Under the pieces are notes generated by a model that saw only the letters and a list, made by a program, of their open reading frames with translations, made no database searches and was not told the origin of the DNA. Below are positions 55,043 to 63,898 of a stretch of DNA of 64,000 nt, one piece after another. How positions within the stretch are numbered: the first letter of the stretch is position 1; each line of letters opens with the position of its first letter. Both the position numbers and the translations under genes were made by a program. Source of the DNA: Marinobacter sp. X15-166B (GTDB lineage: Bacteria > Pseudomonadota > Gammaproteobacteria > Pseudomonadales > Oleiphilaceae); NCBI RefSeq assembly GCF_001752365.1, contig NZ_MEIY01000001.1:2473652-2537651 (forward strand). Direction: 5' to 3'.

Positions 55043-55165
55043 CCCCGGTGCACATGGTCAGTCTCGTTGCATTACTGTAGTCATTTGGTAACTGTCGCTT
55101 TACACAGCGAGCAAAGCTAACACAATACGCGGTGTTTTCCCGGGCGCTATTAACTGGAGGTCCCA

Positions 55166-55549
55166 TTGGACAAAGATATGAAGATCCTGATTGTGGACGA
55201 TTTTTCCACAATGCGTCGGATTATAAAAAACCTGTTACGAGATCTTGGGTTTGCTAACACGGACGAAGCGGACGATGGCACCACAGCCTTGCCCATGTTG
55301 AAAACGGGCAAATACGATTTTCTGGTCACCGACTGGAATATGCCGGGCATGTCAGGCTTTGACCTGCTCAAGGCAGTCAGGGCCGACGAGAATCTGAATA
55401 CCCTGCCGATACTGATGGTGACCGCCGAGGCCAAGCGGGACCAGATCGTCGCGGCCGCTCAGGCGGGCGTGAACGGTTACGTGGTGAAGCCGTTTACCGC
55501 GGCCGTGCTAAAAGAAAAAATCGAGAAGATTTTCGAGCGTATTCAGTAA
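55166..55549 (+). CDS. cheY: CheY, chemotaxis response regulator
   Basis: A 127-residue single receiver with phosphoacceptor Asp in [16 protein letters not shown], the acidic pair VDDFST, switch Thr in MVTAEAK and Lys in VVKPFT. Phospho-CheY binds FliM to change rotation. The start is the TTG at 55166: GGAGGT lies 5 bases before it, while the ATG at 55178 has no such site. The 123-base gap before it holds no clear sigma-28 promoter that I can read. Confidence 0.95.
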   Translation: MDKDMKILIVDDFSTMRRIIKNLLRDLGFANTDEADDGTTALPMLKTGKYDFLVTDWNMPGMSGFDLLKAVRADENLNTLPILMVTAEAKRDQIVAAAQAGVNGYVVKPFTAAVLKEKIEKIFERIQ

Positions 55550-55569
55550 CTGTTTCCGGATGTTTATCC

Positions 55570-56355
55570 ATGGGCAATAACAGCATAGAAAATTCCAGTT
55601 TTGATCCGGACGTTGTGGACGCGCTGAAATCCCAGGCGACCGAGCTGGTGGCGCAGGTCAATGCCGGCGACTATGCCCGCGCCATGACGTTGATCAATGA
55701 TCTCAATGAGGTGCGTGATCAAAGTCTCTACCGGGAAGTGGGCAGGCTGACGCGGAGCCTCCATGAGGCCATCAATAACTTTCAGATCGACCCGCGCAAC
55801 TCCGAGCAAAAAGAAGCCCTGTCTAAAATGGCGGATGCTTCGGACCGGCTGGAGTACGTGGTGCAGATGACCAGTCAGGCGGCCAACCGCACCATGGACC
55901 TGGTGGAGGATGCGATGCCCCGCGCCCGGGCCCTGCAGGCTCAGGCGACCTCATTGCGGGACGACTGGCAGCGCTTGCGCCGTCGCGAAATGCAGCCGGC
56001 CGAGTTTCGGGAACTCTACGGTCGCATTGACCGGTTTTTCGTCAGCCTGAGTGAAGAGTCCGAGGGCATTTACAACAGCCTGTCGGAAATTTTGCTGGCA
56101 CAGGACTTCCAGGACCTGACCGGGCAGGTGATCCAAAAAGTGACCAGCCTGGTGCGGGAGGTGGAAGAAAACCTGTTGAGTCTGGTGGTGATGGCCAGCC
56201 ATGTCGATCAGATGACCGGCACGGTGCATGACCTGAGCAGCATGGCGATCAGTGCCGAGCAGGGCGTGGGCCCGCAAATGAATGCTGCGGAACGGACGGA
56301 TGTGGTATCTGGGCAGAGTGATGTTGACGACCTGTTGTCCAGTCTTGGTTTCTGA
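55570..56355 (+). CDS. cheZ: CheZ, CheY-phosphate phosphatase
   Basis: A 261-residue helical protein. The active-site helix carries LAQDFQDLTGQVIQKVTSLV with the conserved Asp and Gln, and the C-terminal CheY-binding peptide is QSDVDDLLSSLGF. It returns the motor to its resting state. It follows cheY by 20 bases. Confidence 0.95.
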   Translation: MGNNSIENSSFDPDVVDALKSQATELVAQVNAGDYARAMTLINDLNEVRDQSLYREVGRLTRSLHEAINNFQIDPRNSEQKEALSKMADASDRLEYVVQMTSQAANRTMDLVEDAMPRARALQAQATSLRDDWQRLRRREMQPAEFRELYGRIDRFFVSLSEESEGIYNSLSEILLAQDFQDLTGQVIQKVTSLVREVEENLLSLVVMASHVDQMTGTVHDLSSMAISAEQGVGPQMNAAERTDVVSGQSDVDDLLSSLGF

Positions 56356-56368
56356 GTGAGGATGTGGC

Positions 56369-58483
56369 ATGGCCTTTGATGCGGATGACGAAATCCTGCA
56401 GGACTTTCTGGTTGAAGCCGGCGAGATCCTGGAGAAACTTTCGGAACAGCTGGTTGAACTGGAGCAGAACCCGGACGACAGCGAACTTCTCAACGCAATT
56501 TTCCGCGGTTTTCATACCGTCAAGGGCGGTGCAGGCTTTTTGCAGCTGGATGCCCTGGTGGATTGCCTCCATTCTGCGGAGAATGTGTTTGATATCCTCC
56601 GAAACCACAAACGCCGTGTCGATGCCGAGTTGATGGACGTGGTGCTGGAAACCCACGACCACATCATTGCCATATTCGAGCAACTGCGACGACAGGAGGC
56701 GCTGACGCCGGCACCCGTCGAGTTGATTGCCGCGCTGGATGCGTTTGCGATACCCGCATCCGCCGAGGTCGCGGATGCGGCCACTGCCGGGCAGCCCGTT
56801 GTTGAGAACCCCGGGAATGGCGATATTACCGACGACGAATTCGAGCGTTTGCTGGATGCGTTGACGGAAGACGCACCCGCAGCACCGGTATCGGGTCAGG
56901 TGCCGTCCGACGACTCAGGCACCGGCGGCGATGACATCACCGACGACGAATTCGAGGCGCTCCTGGACCAGCTGCACGGGGAAGGGCAGTTCAAGGGGGC
57001 GGTGGCGACAGCCGGAGACACCGTCGGGGACGATGCCATCACCGACGACGAGTTCGAAGCGCTGCTGGACGAGCTGCACGGAGCAGGGCAGTTCAAGGGG
57101 GCGGTGTCGGCGGAGCCCGGATCTGCCGCCGCTGACGACGCCATGAGCGACGCTGAATTCAACAGCCTGCTGGATGAACTGCATGGCCAAGGTACCGGCC
57201 CGACGGCGGCGGGGCCTTCGTCTGCGCCCCCGGAGCACGCCAGCTCACAGGCGGACGCCGCGCCGGTGACGGCGGCGGTCGCCTCTCAGAAAACGGCGCC
57301 GGCACGGGATACCGCACCGGCTGCGGAAACCACCGTCCGGGTGGATACCCGACGCCTCGACGATATCATGAACATGGTCGGTGAGCTGGTTTTGGTGCGC
57401 AACCGGTTGCAGCGCCTGGGGGGCGAGAGCGGGGATGAGCACATGCAGCAAGCGGTCTCCAATCTGGACGTGGTGACCACCGACCTGCAGGCGGCGGTCA
57501 TGCACACCCGGATGCAGCCGATCAGAAAGGTGTTCGGCCGCTTTCCACGGGTGGTGCGGGATCTGGCGCGAAGTCTGAACAAAGAAGTCAGCCTGGTGAT
57601 GCACGGCGAAGATACCGATCTGGACAAGAATCTGGTTGAGGCGCTGGCAGATCCGCTGGTTCACCTGGTGCGCAACGCGGTGGACCACGGCGTCGAGATG
57701 CCGGACGCGCGCGAGCAAGCCGGCAAGCCCCGGGTGGGCACCGTGACCCTGACGGCCGAGCAGGAGGGCGATCACATTCTGCTGACCATTGCGGACGACG
57801 GTGCCGGTATGGATGCGAATAAATTGCGTCGGTTGGCCGTTGAGAGAGGTCTGTACGACCAGGAAGCCGCCGACCGCCTGACTGAATCTGACTGTTTCAA
57901 CCTGATTTTTGCGGCAGGTTTTTCCACCAAAACCGAGGTTTCGGACGTATCCGGCCGTGGGGTCGGCATGGACGTGGTAAAAACCAAAATCAACCAGCTG
58001 AACGGCATTCTCAATGTTGAGTCCAAGCTGGGCGAAGGCTCACGGATTGTCATCAAAGTGCCGCTGACCCTGGCCATCATGCCCACCTTGATGGTCATGC
58101 TGGGCGATCAGTCCTTTGCCTTGCCCCTGGTGAACGTGGTGGAGATTTTTCATCTTGATCTCACCAAGAAGAACATTGTGGATGGCCGCGAATGCATAGT
58201 GGTGCGTGACAAGGTGTTTCCGCTTTTCCATATCAAACGCTGGCTGGTCAAAGGGGCAACGGGTGAGTCGTCACCGGTGAACGGTCACGTGGTCATTGTT
58301 GCCCTGGGCACCCAGCACGTAGGGTTTGTGGTAGATCAGTTGATCGGCCAGGAAGAGGTGGTGATCAAACCCCTGGGGCGCGGACTGATGGGCACCCCGG
58401 GGGTCGCCGGCGCCACCATTACCGGTGACGGGCGCGTTGCACTGATTGTCGATGTGGCCAGCCTCTTGCAACATTACGGCTGA
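56369..58483 (+). CDS. cheA: CheA, chemotaxis histidine kinase with repeats in the linker
   Basis: A 704-residue kinase with an N-terminal Hpt domain carrying His49 (FRGFHTVKGGAGFL), a dimerisation domain, an ATPase domain (VRNAVDHGVEMPD, DDGAGMDANKL, SGRGVGMDVV) and a C-terminal CheW-like domain. Between Hpt and dimerisation domains lie four copies of an acidic motif (ITDDEFEALLDELHG and variants, about residues 150-285), each about 30 residues apart and joined by Gly/Ala/Pro-rich sequence. A recognisable CheY-binding P2 domain is not obvious there; the repeats may serve instead, which is inference. Confidence 0.96.
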   Translation: MAFDADDEILQDFLVEAGEILEKLSEQLVELEQNPDDSELLNAIFRGFHTVKGGAGFLQLDALVDCLHSAENVFDILRNHKRRVDAELMDVVLETHDHIIAIFEQLRRQEALTPAPVELIAALDAFAIPASAEVADAATAGQPVVENPGNGDITDDEFERLLDALTEDAPAAPVSGQVPSDDSGTGGDDITDDEFEALLDQLHGEGQFKGAVATAGDTVGDDAITDDEFEALLDELHGAGQFKGAVSAEPGSAAADDAMSDAEFNSLLDELHGQGTGPTAAGPSSAPPEHASSQADAAPVTAAVASQKTAPARDTAPAAETTVRVDTRRLDDIMNMVGELVLVRNRLQRLGGESGDEHMQQAVSNLDVVTTDLQAAVMHTRMQPIRKVFGRFPRVVRDLARSLNKEVSLVMHGEDTDLDKNLVEALADPLVHLVRNAVDHGVEMPDAREQAGKPRVGTVTLTAEQEGDHILLTIADDGAGMDANKLRRLAVERGLYDQEAADRLTESDCFNLIFAAGFSTKTEVSDVSGRGVGMDVVKTKINQLNGILNVESKLGEGSRIVIKVPLTLAIMPTLMVMLGDQSFALPLVNVVEIFHLDLTKKNIVDGRECIVVRDKVFPLFHIKRWLVKGATGESSPVNGHVVIVALGTQHVGFVVDQLIGQEEVVIKPLGRGLMGTPGVAGATITGDGRVALIVDVASLLQHYG

Positions 58484-58521
58484 CGCCGCGCGGACTGATA
58501 ATTCGTTTAAGGGAAAGGACG

Positions 58522-59652
58522 ATGGCAGTGTCTGTTCTGGTCGTTGATGACTCAGGCTTCTTTCGCAAGCGACTGACCGAAGTCCTCAATGCCTCCGATA
58601 AAATCAAGGTGGTGGGTGCTGCCCGTAACGGCAGGGAAGGGGTGGAACTGGCGGAACAGTTGCGCCCTGATGTCATCACTATGGACTACGAGATGCCGGT
58701 CATGGACGGCATCACGGCGGTTCGGGAAATCATGAAGCGCCGGCCGGTCCCGGTGCTGATGTTCTCCTCCCTGACCTACGAAGGCGCCCGGGTCACCCTC
58801 GACGCGCTGGAGGCGGGGGCGGTCGACTTCTTGCCGAAAAACTTTGAAGAAATCGCCGGGAATTCCAGTCAGCTCCAGAAAATCCTCATTGACCGCATCC
58901 TGGATGTGGCGCGCAGCCGCCCCGGTCAGCGCCTGGCGGCCGCGCCCCGCCCGGTAACGCCGACGCCCGTCGCCCCGGTGCGCCCTGCGGTGCGGGCGCC
59001 CCGCCGGGAGACCAGCGCAGAGGCCGCGGATGCTGTGCCCGGAACGCCAGTAAGGACCGCGGCCCGTAAGGTCGCCTCCCGCCGCTACCGTGCGGTGGGG
59101 ATTGGCACCTCCACCGGCGGCCCCATCGCCCTGCAGCGGGTGCTGTCCGGTTTGCCCGCAAACTTCCCGGCGCCGCTGCTTTTGGTGCAGCACATGCCCG
59201 CCAGTTTCACCCCGGCGTTTGCAGAGCGCCTCAACAAGTTGTGTCGGATTGACGTCCGACAGGCGGAAGATGGCGATCTGCTCGAACCCGGCCTGGCATT
59301 GCTGGCCCCCGGTGGCAAGCAGATGATGGTCGAGCAGCGCGGCGGGCGGGGGCGGGTGCGGATCCTGTCCGGGGATGATCGGCTGAACTACAAGCCCAGT
59401 GTTGACCTCACCTTTGGCTCGCTGGCCCGCAGCTTCCCGGGGGAAACCCTGGGCATTGTGCTCACCGGCATGGGAGCGGACGGCCGGGAAGGCTGTCGGC
59501 TGATGAAACAGTCCGGTTCGGTGGTCTGGTCGCAGGATGAGCAGTCGTCGGTCATTTACGGCATGCCCATGGCGGTTGCCAAGGCGGGCCTGAGTGACGA
59601 GGTGTTGTCGCTGGAGGAGTTCGGACCGCGGCTGCTGGATGGCGTGCACTGA
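58522..59652 (+). CDS. cheB: CheB, receptor methylesterase/deamidase
   Basis: A 376-residue enzyme with an N-terminal receiver (VITMDYEMPVMDG) and a C-terminal methylesterase domain. The catalytic triad is visible as Ser in IGTSTGGPIAL, His in LLVQHMPASF and Asp in GMGADGREG. A long Pro/Ala/Arg linker (about 140-185) joins them. It removes methyl groups from receptor glutamates for adaptation. No cheR lies in the window. Its stop overlaps the original motC start (TGATG). Confidence 0.96.
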   Translation: MAVSVLVVDDSGFFRKRLTEVLNASDKIKVVGAARNGREGVELAEQLRPDVITMDYEMPVMDGITAVREIMKRRPVPVLMFSSLTYEGARVTLDALEAGAVDFLPKNFEEIAGNSSQLQKILIDRILDVARSRPGQRLAAAPRPVTPTPVAPVRPAVRAPRRETSAEAADAVPGTPVRTAARKVASRRYRAVGIGTSTGGPIALQRVLSGLPANFPAPLLLVQHMPASFTPAFAERLNKLCRIDVRQAEDGDLLEPGLALLAPGGKQMMVEQRGGRGRVRILSGDDRLNYKPSVDLTFGSLARSFPGETLGIVLTGMGADGREGCRLMKQSGSVVWSQDEQSSVIYGMPMAVAKAGLSDEVLSLEEFGPRLLDGVH

Positions 59653-59676
59653 TGGATATACTCAGCCTGCTGGGGG

Positions 59677-60393
59677 ATGGTGCTCGCCTTTGCCGCGATT
59701 CTGGGGGGCAACCTGCTGGAAGGGGGTGCCCTGGCTTCACTGTTCAACGGCCCTGCCGCGTTGATTGTTATCGGCGGTACGCTGGCCGCCACCGTCTTGC
59801 AGACGTCCTGGCCCGTGTTACGCCGTGCCGTGGTGCAAGCGCGCTGGGTGTTTGTCCCGCCTTACCTGGATCTGGAAGACGGCATCGGCAAGGTGGTCGA
59901 CTGGAGTGTCAAAGCCCGCAAGCAGGGGCTGTTGGGGCTGGAAGGGCTGGCGGAACTCGAGCCCGAGCGGTTCGCCCGCAAAGGGCTGCAGTTGCTGGTG
60001 GACGGCGCGGAAACAGATACCATCCGCAGCATTCTGGAGGTGGATCTGAGTGCGCGGGAACAGCGGGATCTGGATTCCGCCCGGGTGTTTGACGCTATGG
60101 GCGGCTACTCGCCGACGATCGGGATTATCGGCGCGGTCATGGGGTTGATTCAGGTGATGACCAATCTGGAGGACCCGGCCGCATTGGGCAGCGGCATCGC
60201 CACCGCTTTTGTGGCCACCATCTACGGTGTGGCTCTGGCGAACCTGTTGTTTTTTCCGGTCGGCAACAAGTTGCGCAGCATCGCCCGGGAACGTTCCCTG
60301 TACGAGGACATGATGGTTGACGGCATAGTGGCCATTGCGGAGGGGGAAAACCCCCGCGCCATTGAAATGCGTCTGCGCGGGTTTTTGCCATGA
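59677..60393 (+). CDS. motC: MotC, flagellar stator proton-channel subunit (MotA family), N-terminus out of frame
   Basis: A 238-residue MotA-type stator protein: MVLAFAAILGGNLLEGGALA, FNGPAALIVIGGTLAATVLQ, then cytoplasmic loop and GGYSPTIGIIGAVMGLIQVM near the last helices. The family normally begins a few residues earlier. An ATG at 59652, overlapping the cheB stop, encodes MDILSLLG, which would complete the first helix if one G were removed from the run at 59672-59676. So the written sequence has a one-base insertion, and only the ATG at 59677, with GGGGG directly against it, gives the rest. Translation from 59677 would lack about eight residues of the first helix. Confidence 0.9.
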   Translation: MVLAFAAILGGNLLEGGALASLFNGPAALIVIGGTLAATVLQTSWPVLRRAVVQARWVFVPPYLDLEDGIGKVVDWSVKARKQGLLGLEGLAELEPERFARKGLQLLVDGAETDTIRSILEVDLSAREQRDLDSARVFDAMGGYSPTIGIIGAVMGLIQVMTNLEDPAALGSGIATAFVATIYGVALANLLFFPVGNKLRSIARERSLYEDMMVDGIVAIAEGENPRAIEMRLRGFLP

Positions 60394-61175
60394 GTCGCAG
60401 ACGGCGATGGCAAGAAGAGCCCCCTAACCAAGAGCGGTGGCTGATTTCCTACGCCGACTTTATCACCCTCTTGTTCGCTTTTTTTGTGGTCATGTACTCG
60501 GTGTCATCGGTGAATGAAGGTAAGTACAAGGTGCTGTCGGATTCGTTGACCGGGGTGTTCAACGCCCCTCAGCGCGCCATCACTCCGGTACAGGCCGACG
60601 GCACACCGCCTGGTTCCAATGCGCTTCCCGCGGGGACGGAGTTGGTGTCACTGCCGGTGGCCCGCCCCGGGCAGAGCCCGGTAACGGATCGGCACAACGG
60701 CGCAGAGGCCATGCGGGCCATGGCGGACGCCCTGGCGGCGGAATTTGGTGAGCTGATTCAGCAAGGCGTCGCCACCCTGGAAATCAGCGACGACTGGCTG
60801 GAGCTGGGGTTGCGGGGCAGTTTGTTGTTTGCCAGCGGTGACGCCGAACCCCATTACGACGCCTTCGAGGTGGTCAAACGCATTGCCAGGGTTTTGCGGG
60901 GGCGGGAACACGCCATCCGGGTGGAAGGTTTTACCGATAATCAGCCCATTCACACCGGCAGATACCCGTCCAACTGGGAGCTTTCCAGTGCCCGGGCAGC
61001 GGCCGTGGTGCGAATGCTCGCCATGGACGGGGTAGCGCCTGATCGCATGGCCGCCATCGGTTACGGCGAGTTCCAGCCGGTCGCCGGCAACGACACCGTT
61101 GAAGGCCGCAGCCGCAATCGGCGGGTGGTGGTGCTGATTTCCCGTGAGGCCGGCATCCGCGGGGCGGTACGCTAA
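60390..61175 (+). CDS. motD: MotD, flagellar stator peptidoglycan-anchor subunit (MotB family)
   Basis: A 261-residue protein with one membrane helix carrying the proton-path Asp (RWLISYADFITLLFAFFVVM). The OmpA-like peptidoglycan-binding domain is at the C-terminus (RVEGFTDNQPIHTGRYPSNW, LSSARAAAVVRML, GRSRNRRVVVLI). MotC-MotD stators give high-torque motility in pseudomonads. Overlaps motC by 4 bases. Confidence 0.95.
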   Translation: MSRRRRWQEEPPNQERWLISYADFITLLFAFFVVMYSVSSVNEGKYKVLSDSLTGVFNAPQRAITPVQADGTPPGSNALPAGTELVSLPVARPGQSPVTDRHNGAEAMRAMADALAAEFGELIQQGVATLEISDDWLELGLRGSLLFASGDAEPHYDAFEVVKRIARVLRGREHAIRVEGFTDNQPIHTGRYPSNWELSSARAAAVVRMLAMDGVAPDRMAAIGYGEFQPVAGNDTVEGRSRNRRVVVLISREAGIRGAVR

Positions 61176-61263
61176 CCCCGGCGAACCCTTAAAGTTATGT
61201 CCGGCCGTGCCGTTAACCCGGCATAACCGGTAACCGTTATGGATATTCCTTGGAGAACACGAC

Positions 61264-62055
61264 GTGCGAATCTGGGCTGTAGCCAATCAGAAAGGGGGGG
61301 TGGGTAAAACGACCTCTGTCGTGACCCTCGGGGGGTTGCTGGCCGAGCGCGGGCACCGGGTGCTGGTGGTCGATCTGGATCCCCATGGCTCGCTGACCAG
61401 CTGGTTTGGGTATGACCCGGACAGCATCAGCAACAGTAGTTTCAATCTGTTCCAGCACCAGGGCAAGGTGCCGGCGGATTTGCCCGCCCAGCTGGTGACC
61501 AGCACCGGTTGCGCCAATTTGTCCCTGCTACCCGCCAATACTGCGCTTGCCACCCTGGAGCGGAGAATGGTGGGCGTGGAAGGCATGGGGCTGATCGTCT
61601 CCCGCGCGTTGGCGCAGCTCTGGGATGACTATGATTACGTGCTGCTGGATAACACGCCGTCTTTGGGCGTGCTGATGGTCAATGCGCTGGCCGCCGCCCG
61701 TCATTTGGTGATTCCGGTGCAGACGGAATTTCTGGCGATTAAGGGCCTGGAACGCATGTTGCACACCCTGCAGATGGTGATGCGCTCACAAAAAAACGTC
61801 CTGCCCCACACAGTGGTGCCCACCCTGTTTGACCGGCGCACCCAGGCTTCCGTCAAAAGCCTGAACCAGTTGCGCAAGGACTACCCGAACACGCTCAGTC
61901 GCTTTGCGGTGCCCGTTGATACCAAGTTCCGCGACGCCAGTCAGGCGGGGGTGGTACCGTCGGCGCTGGACAGCACCACCCACGGCGTGCGGGCCTACCG
62001 GCACCTGCTGGATGAATTGCTGGCCGAGAGTCACTCGGGAGCGGAGGCGCAATGA
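61264..62055 (+). CDS. parC: ParC, ParA-like ATPase for polar chemotaxis-array placement
   Basis: A 263-residue ParA-family ATPase with Walker A NQKGGVGKTTSVV, a DLDPHGSLTSWFG segment and DYVLLDNTPSLGVLMVN. It starts at GTG with GGAGAA in front. It sits beside a CheW-domain gene inside the chemotaxis operon, like the Vibrio/Pseudomonas ParC that recruits chemosensory arrays to the old pole and partitions them. It is not the chromosome-partition ParA, as no parB or origin is nearby. Confidence 0.9.
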   Translation: MRIWAVANQKGGVGKTTSVVTLGGLLAERGHRVLVVDLDPHGSLTSWFGYDPDSISNSSFNLFQHQGKVPADLPAQLVTSTGCANLSLLPANTALATLERRMVGVEGMGLIVSRALAQLWDDYDYVLLDNTPSLGVLMVNALAAARHLVIPVQTEFLAIKGLERMLHTLQMVMRSQKNVLPHTVVPTLFDRRTQASVKSLNQLRKDYPNTLSRFAVPVDTKFRDASQAGVVPSALDSTTHGVRAYRHLLDELLAESHSGAEAQ

Positions 62056-62792
62056 CCGGCGTCGATAAATTGACAGCCCGGGACCGCGGACCGGTTGCCG
62101 GCCTGGTGGACGAGTCTTTTGAGCCGGCCGATGCACTGAGCAGCTATCTGGACGACTTGTTGAAAACCGCCACCCAGGAAGCGGCGCAAGAAGATCGGGT
62201 GCTGGCGGAGGAGGTGCCGGTGGTGGCGCCCGCACCTGTCACGGCGCTGCCGATACCGGCAGCGGCGGAGCCCGCAGCGTTGCCGGAGTCGACTGGTCGG
62301 CCAGACATACACGAACCAGCGGATCAGCCCGAGTGGGCCGGACGCCCGTTTGAATGCCTGATTTTCAAGGTGGCCGGGCTGCAGTTGGCGGTGCCTCTGG
62401 TGCTGCTGGGAGCCATCCAGCGTCTGGACGATGCGGTCACCCCATTGCCCGGCAGCCCCGCATGGTACATGGGCATGCTGCCGGGGGCGGACCGCAATAT
62501 CCGCGTGGTCGATACCGCACAGTGGGTGATGGCCGGCCGCGTGCCGGCAGATGCGCGCGCCGATTACCGGTTCGTGATCCGCCTGAACGACAGTGAGTGG
62601 GGGCTCGCCTGTGACCAGGTTGCGCAATCTTTCACCCTGCGCCCCGAACAGGTCAAATGGCGTACCGCCCGCAGCAAGCGACCCTGGCTGGCGGGTACGG
62701 TGACCAGCCACATGTGTGCGCTCATCGATGTAGGGGCCATGGCGTCCTTGCTGAGCCGGGCTGAGCGGGAGCAGCACCTGAGCCTGGAGTAG
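62052..62792 (+). CDS. parP: ParP-like CheW-domain protein linking ParC to chemotaxis arrays
   Basis: A 246-residue protein with a Pro/Ala/Glu-rich N-terminal half (about 1-95) and a C-terminal CheW-like domain (about 97-235; CLIFKVAGLQLAVPLVLLGA, WYMGMLPGADRNIRVVDT, VIRLNDSEWGLACDQV). ParP binds ParC and CheA and keeps arrays at the pole; size and order after parC fit. Overlaps parC by 4 bases. Confidence 0.87.
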   Translation: MTGVDKLTARDRGPVAGLVDESFEPADALSSYLDDLLKTATQEAAQEDRVLAEEVPVVAPAPVTALPIPAAAEPAALPESTGRPDIHEPADQPEWAGRPFECLIFKVAGLQLAVPLVLLGAIQRLDDAVTPLPGSPAWYMGMLPGADRNIRVVDTAQWVMAGRVPADARADYRFVIRLNDSEWGLACDQVAQSFTLRPEQVKWRTARSKRPWLAGTVTSHMCALIDVGAMASLLSRAEREQHLSLE

Positions 62793-62932
62793 CGGCTTGC
62801 TTACACCCGGCATGTGGTTGCAGTCAGACCACGCTGGCACGGTTTGTGCTCCTGTTTGATGCGGGGGCAACGAAGATGTTTTTTTGACGATCAGGTTGCC
62901 ACCCTGGTGACCTGCCGAGGAGATACAGCAAT

Positions 62933-63421
62933 ATGACATCCGCAATCGGACAACAGAGTCAGGATTTGAGCGATCGCGTACTGCAGTACGTAACCTTCCG
63001 TCTGGATGAGGAAACCTACGGCATCAATGTGATGCAGATCCAGGAGGTGTTGCGTTACAGCGAGATAGCGCCGGTACCGGGGGCTCCGGAATACGTGCTC
63101 GGCATCATTAACCTGCGGGGCAATGTGGTCACGGTGATTGATACGCGCACCCGGTTTGGTCTTGCCGAAGCCAGCATTACCGATGCGTCCCGCATCGTGG
63201 TCATGGAGTCGGCGGATCAGGTGATGGGGATTCTGGTCGATTCGGTTGCGGAAGTGATGTATCTCAAGGCCAGCGAAATTGAAACTGCACCGAACGTGGG
63301 TAACGAAGAAAGCGCGAAGTTTATCCAGGGCGTGTGCAACAAGGATGGCGAACTCATCATTCTGGTTGAGTTCGACAAAATGCTGTCAGAGCACGAATGG
63401 GATGAGATCGCGGCGCTGTAA
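62933..63421 (+). CDS. cheW: CheW, chemotaxis coupling protein
   Basis: A 162-residue protein formed by one CheW domain: VTFRLDEETYGINVMQIQEV, GAPEYVLGIINLRGNVVTVI, then the C-terminal KDGELIILVEFDKML. It bridges receptors and CheA. It begins 140 bases after parP, with GAGGAGA before its ATG, and may be partly separate in control. Confidence 0.96.
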   Translation: MTSAIGQQSQDLSDRVLQYVTFRLDEETYGINVMQIQEVLRYSEIAPVPGAPEYVLGIINLRGNVVTVIDTRTRFGLAEASITDASRIVVMESADQVMGILVDSVAEVMYLKASEIETAPNVGNEESAKFIQGVCNKDGELIILVEFDKMLSEHEWDEIAAL

Positions 63422-63485
63422 CACGGCCAATAGCTGGAATCAGTTGCCCGACAGTCACCCAGGCGTGGAATCTTGAACCGGAGGA

Positions 63486-63887
63486 GTGGCCATTATGTTG
63501 GCACCATGGGCAACCCATTTACCTTTACTGCTTGCCGCCGGGGTCGGCGCGCTTTTGCTGGTGCACATTGTGGTGTCCCGTCGCCGCATCCTGGCGCTGG
63601 AGGCGCAGCTCAAACAGCGCTGTGATCTGCTGGGGCGGGAACTGCATGCCAACGTCAGTGGCAACGTTGGCATGGGGCACCGAATCGTTGACTGTGAGCG
63701 TCAGCTGCATGAGTTGCGTCGGACGCTGGAGGAAATGCGCCAGAATGATCCGCTGCGGGTGACCTACGATGAAGCGTCACGATTGGTCGAACTCGGCGCG
63801 GATATTGACGATCTGATGAACACCTGTGGCATTTCACGCCCGGAAGCCGAGTTGGTCTCTGCGCTGAAACGCAAACAGGTTGCCTGA
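63486..63887 (+). CDS. DUF2802-family membrane-anchored protein
   Basis: A 133-residue protein with an N-terminal membrane helix (HLPLLLAAGVGALLLVHIVV), a coiled coil (about 40-85) and a C-terminal part reading EASRLVELGADIDDLMNTCG, ISRPEAELVSAL, which resembles a short helix-turn-helix-like domain. Genes of this family commonly follow cheW in pseudomonads and marinobacters. The function is unknown; position suggests a link to the chemotaxis array. GGAGGA precedes the ATG at a slightly long spacing. Confidence 0.8.
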   Translation: MAIMLAPWATHLPLLLAAGVGALLLVHIVVSRRRILALEAQLKQRCDLLGRELHANVSGNVGMGHRIVDCERQLHELRRTLEEMRQNDPLRVTYDEASRLVELGADIDDLMNTCGISRPEAELVSALKRKQVA

Positions 63888-63898
63888 GCGGCGACCGA

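Noticed and set aside
55033..55050. Terminator after fliA (CACCGG/CCGGTG)
   Set aside because: Only six pairs and no T-run; too weak to call.
58552..59649. 365-codon open frame antisense to cheB
   Set aside because: Shadow frame with biased composition; the sense strand has the full CheB active site.
61285..61310. G7 run in parC as a fourth frameshift
   Set aside because: The frame is intact through the Walker A motif QKGGVGKT, so the tract is not a break here.
61264..62055. Chromosome-partition ParA (soj)
   Set aside because: No parB, gidA/rnpA or origin features nearby; position beside cheW-domain genes fits ParC.
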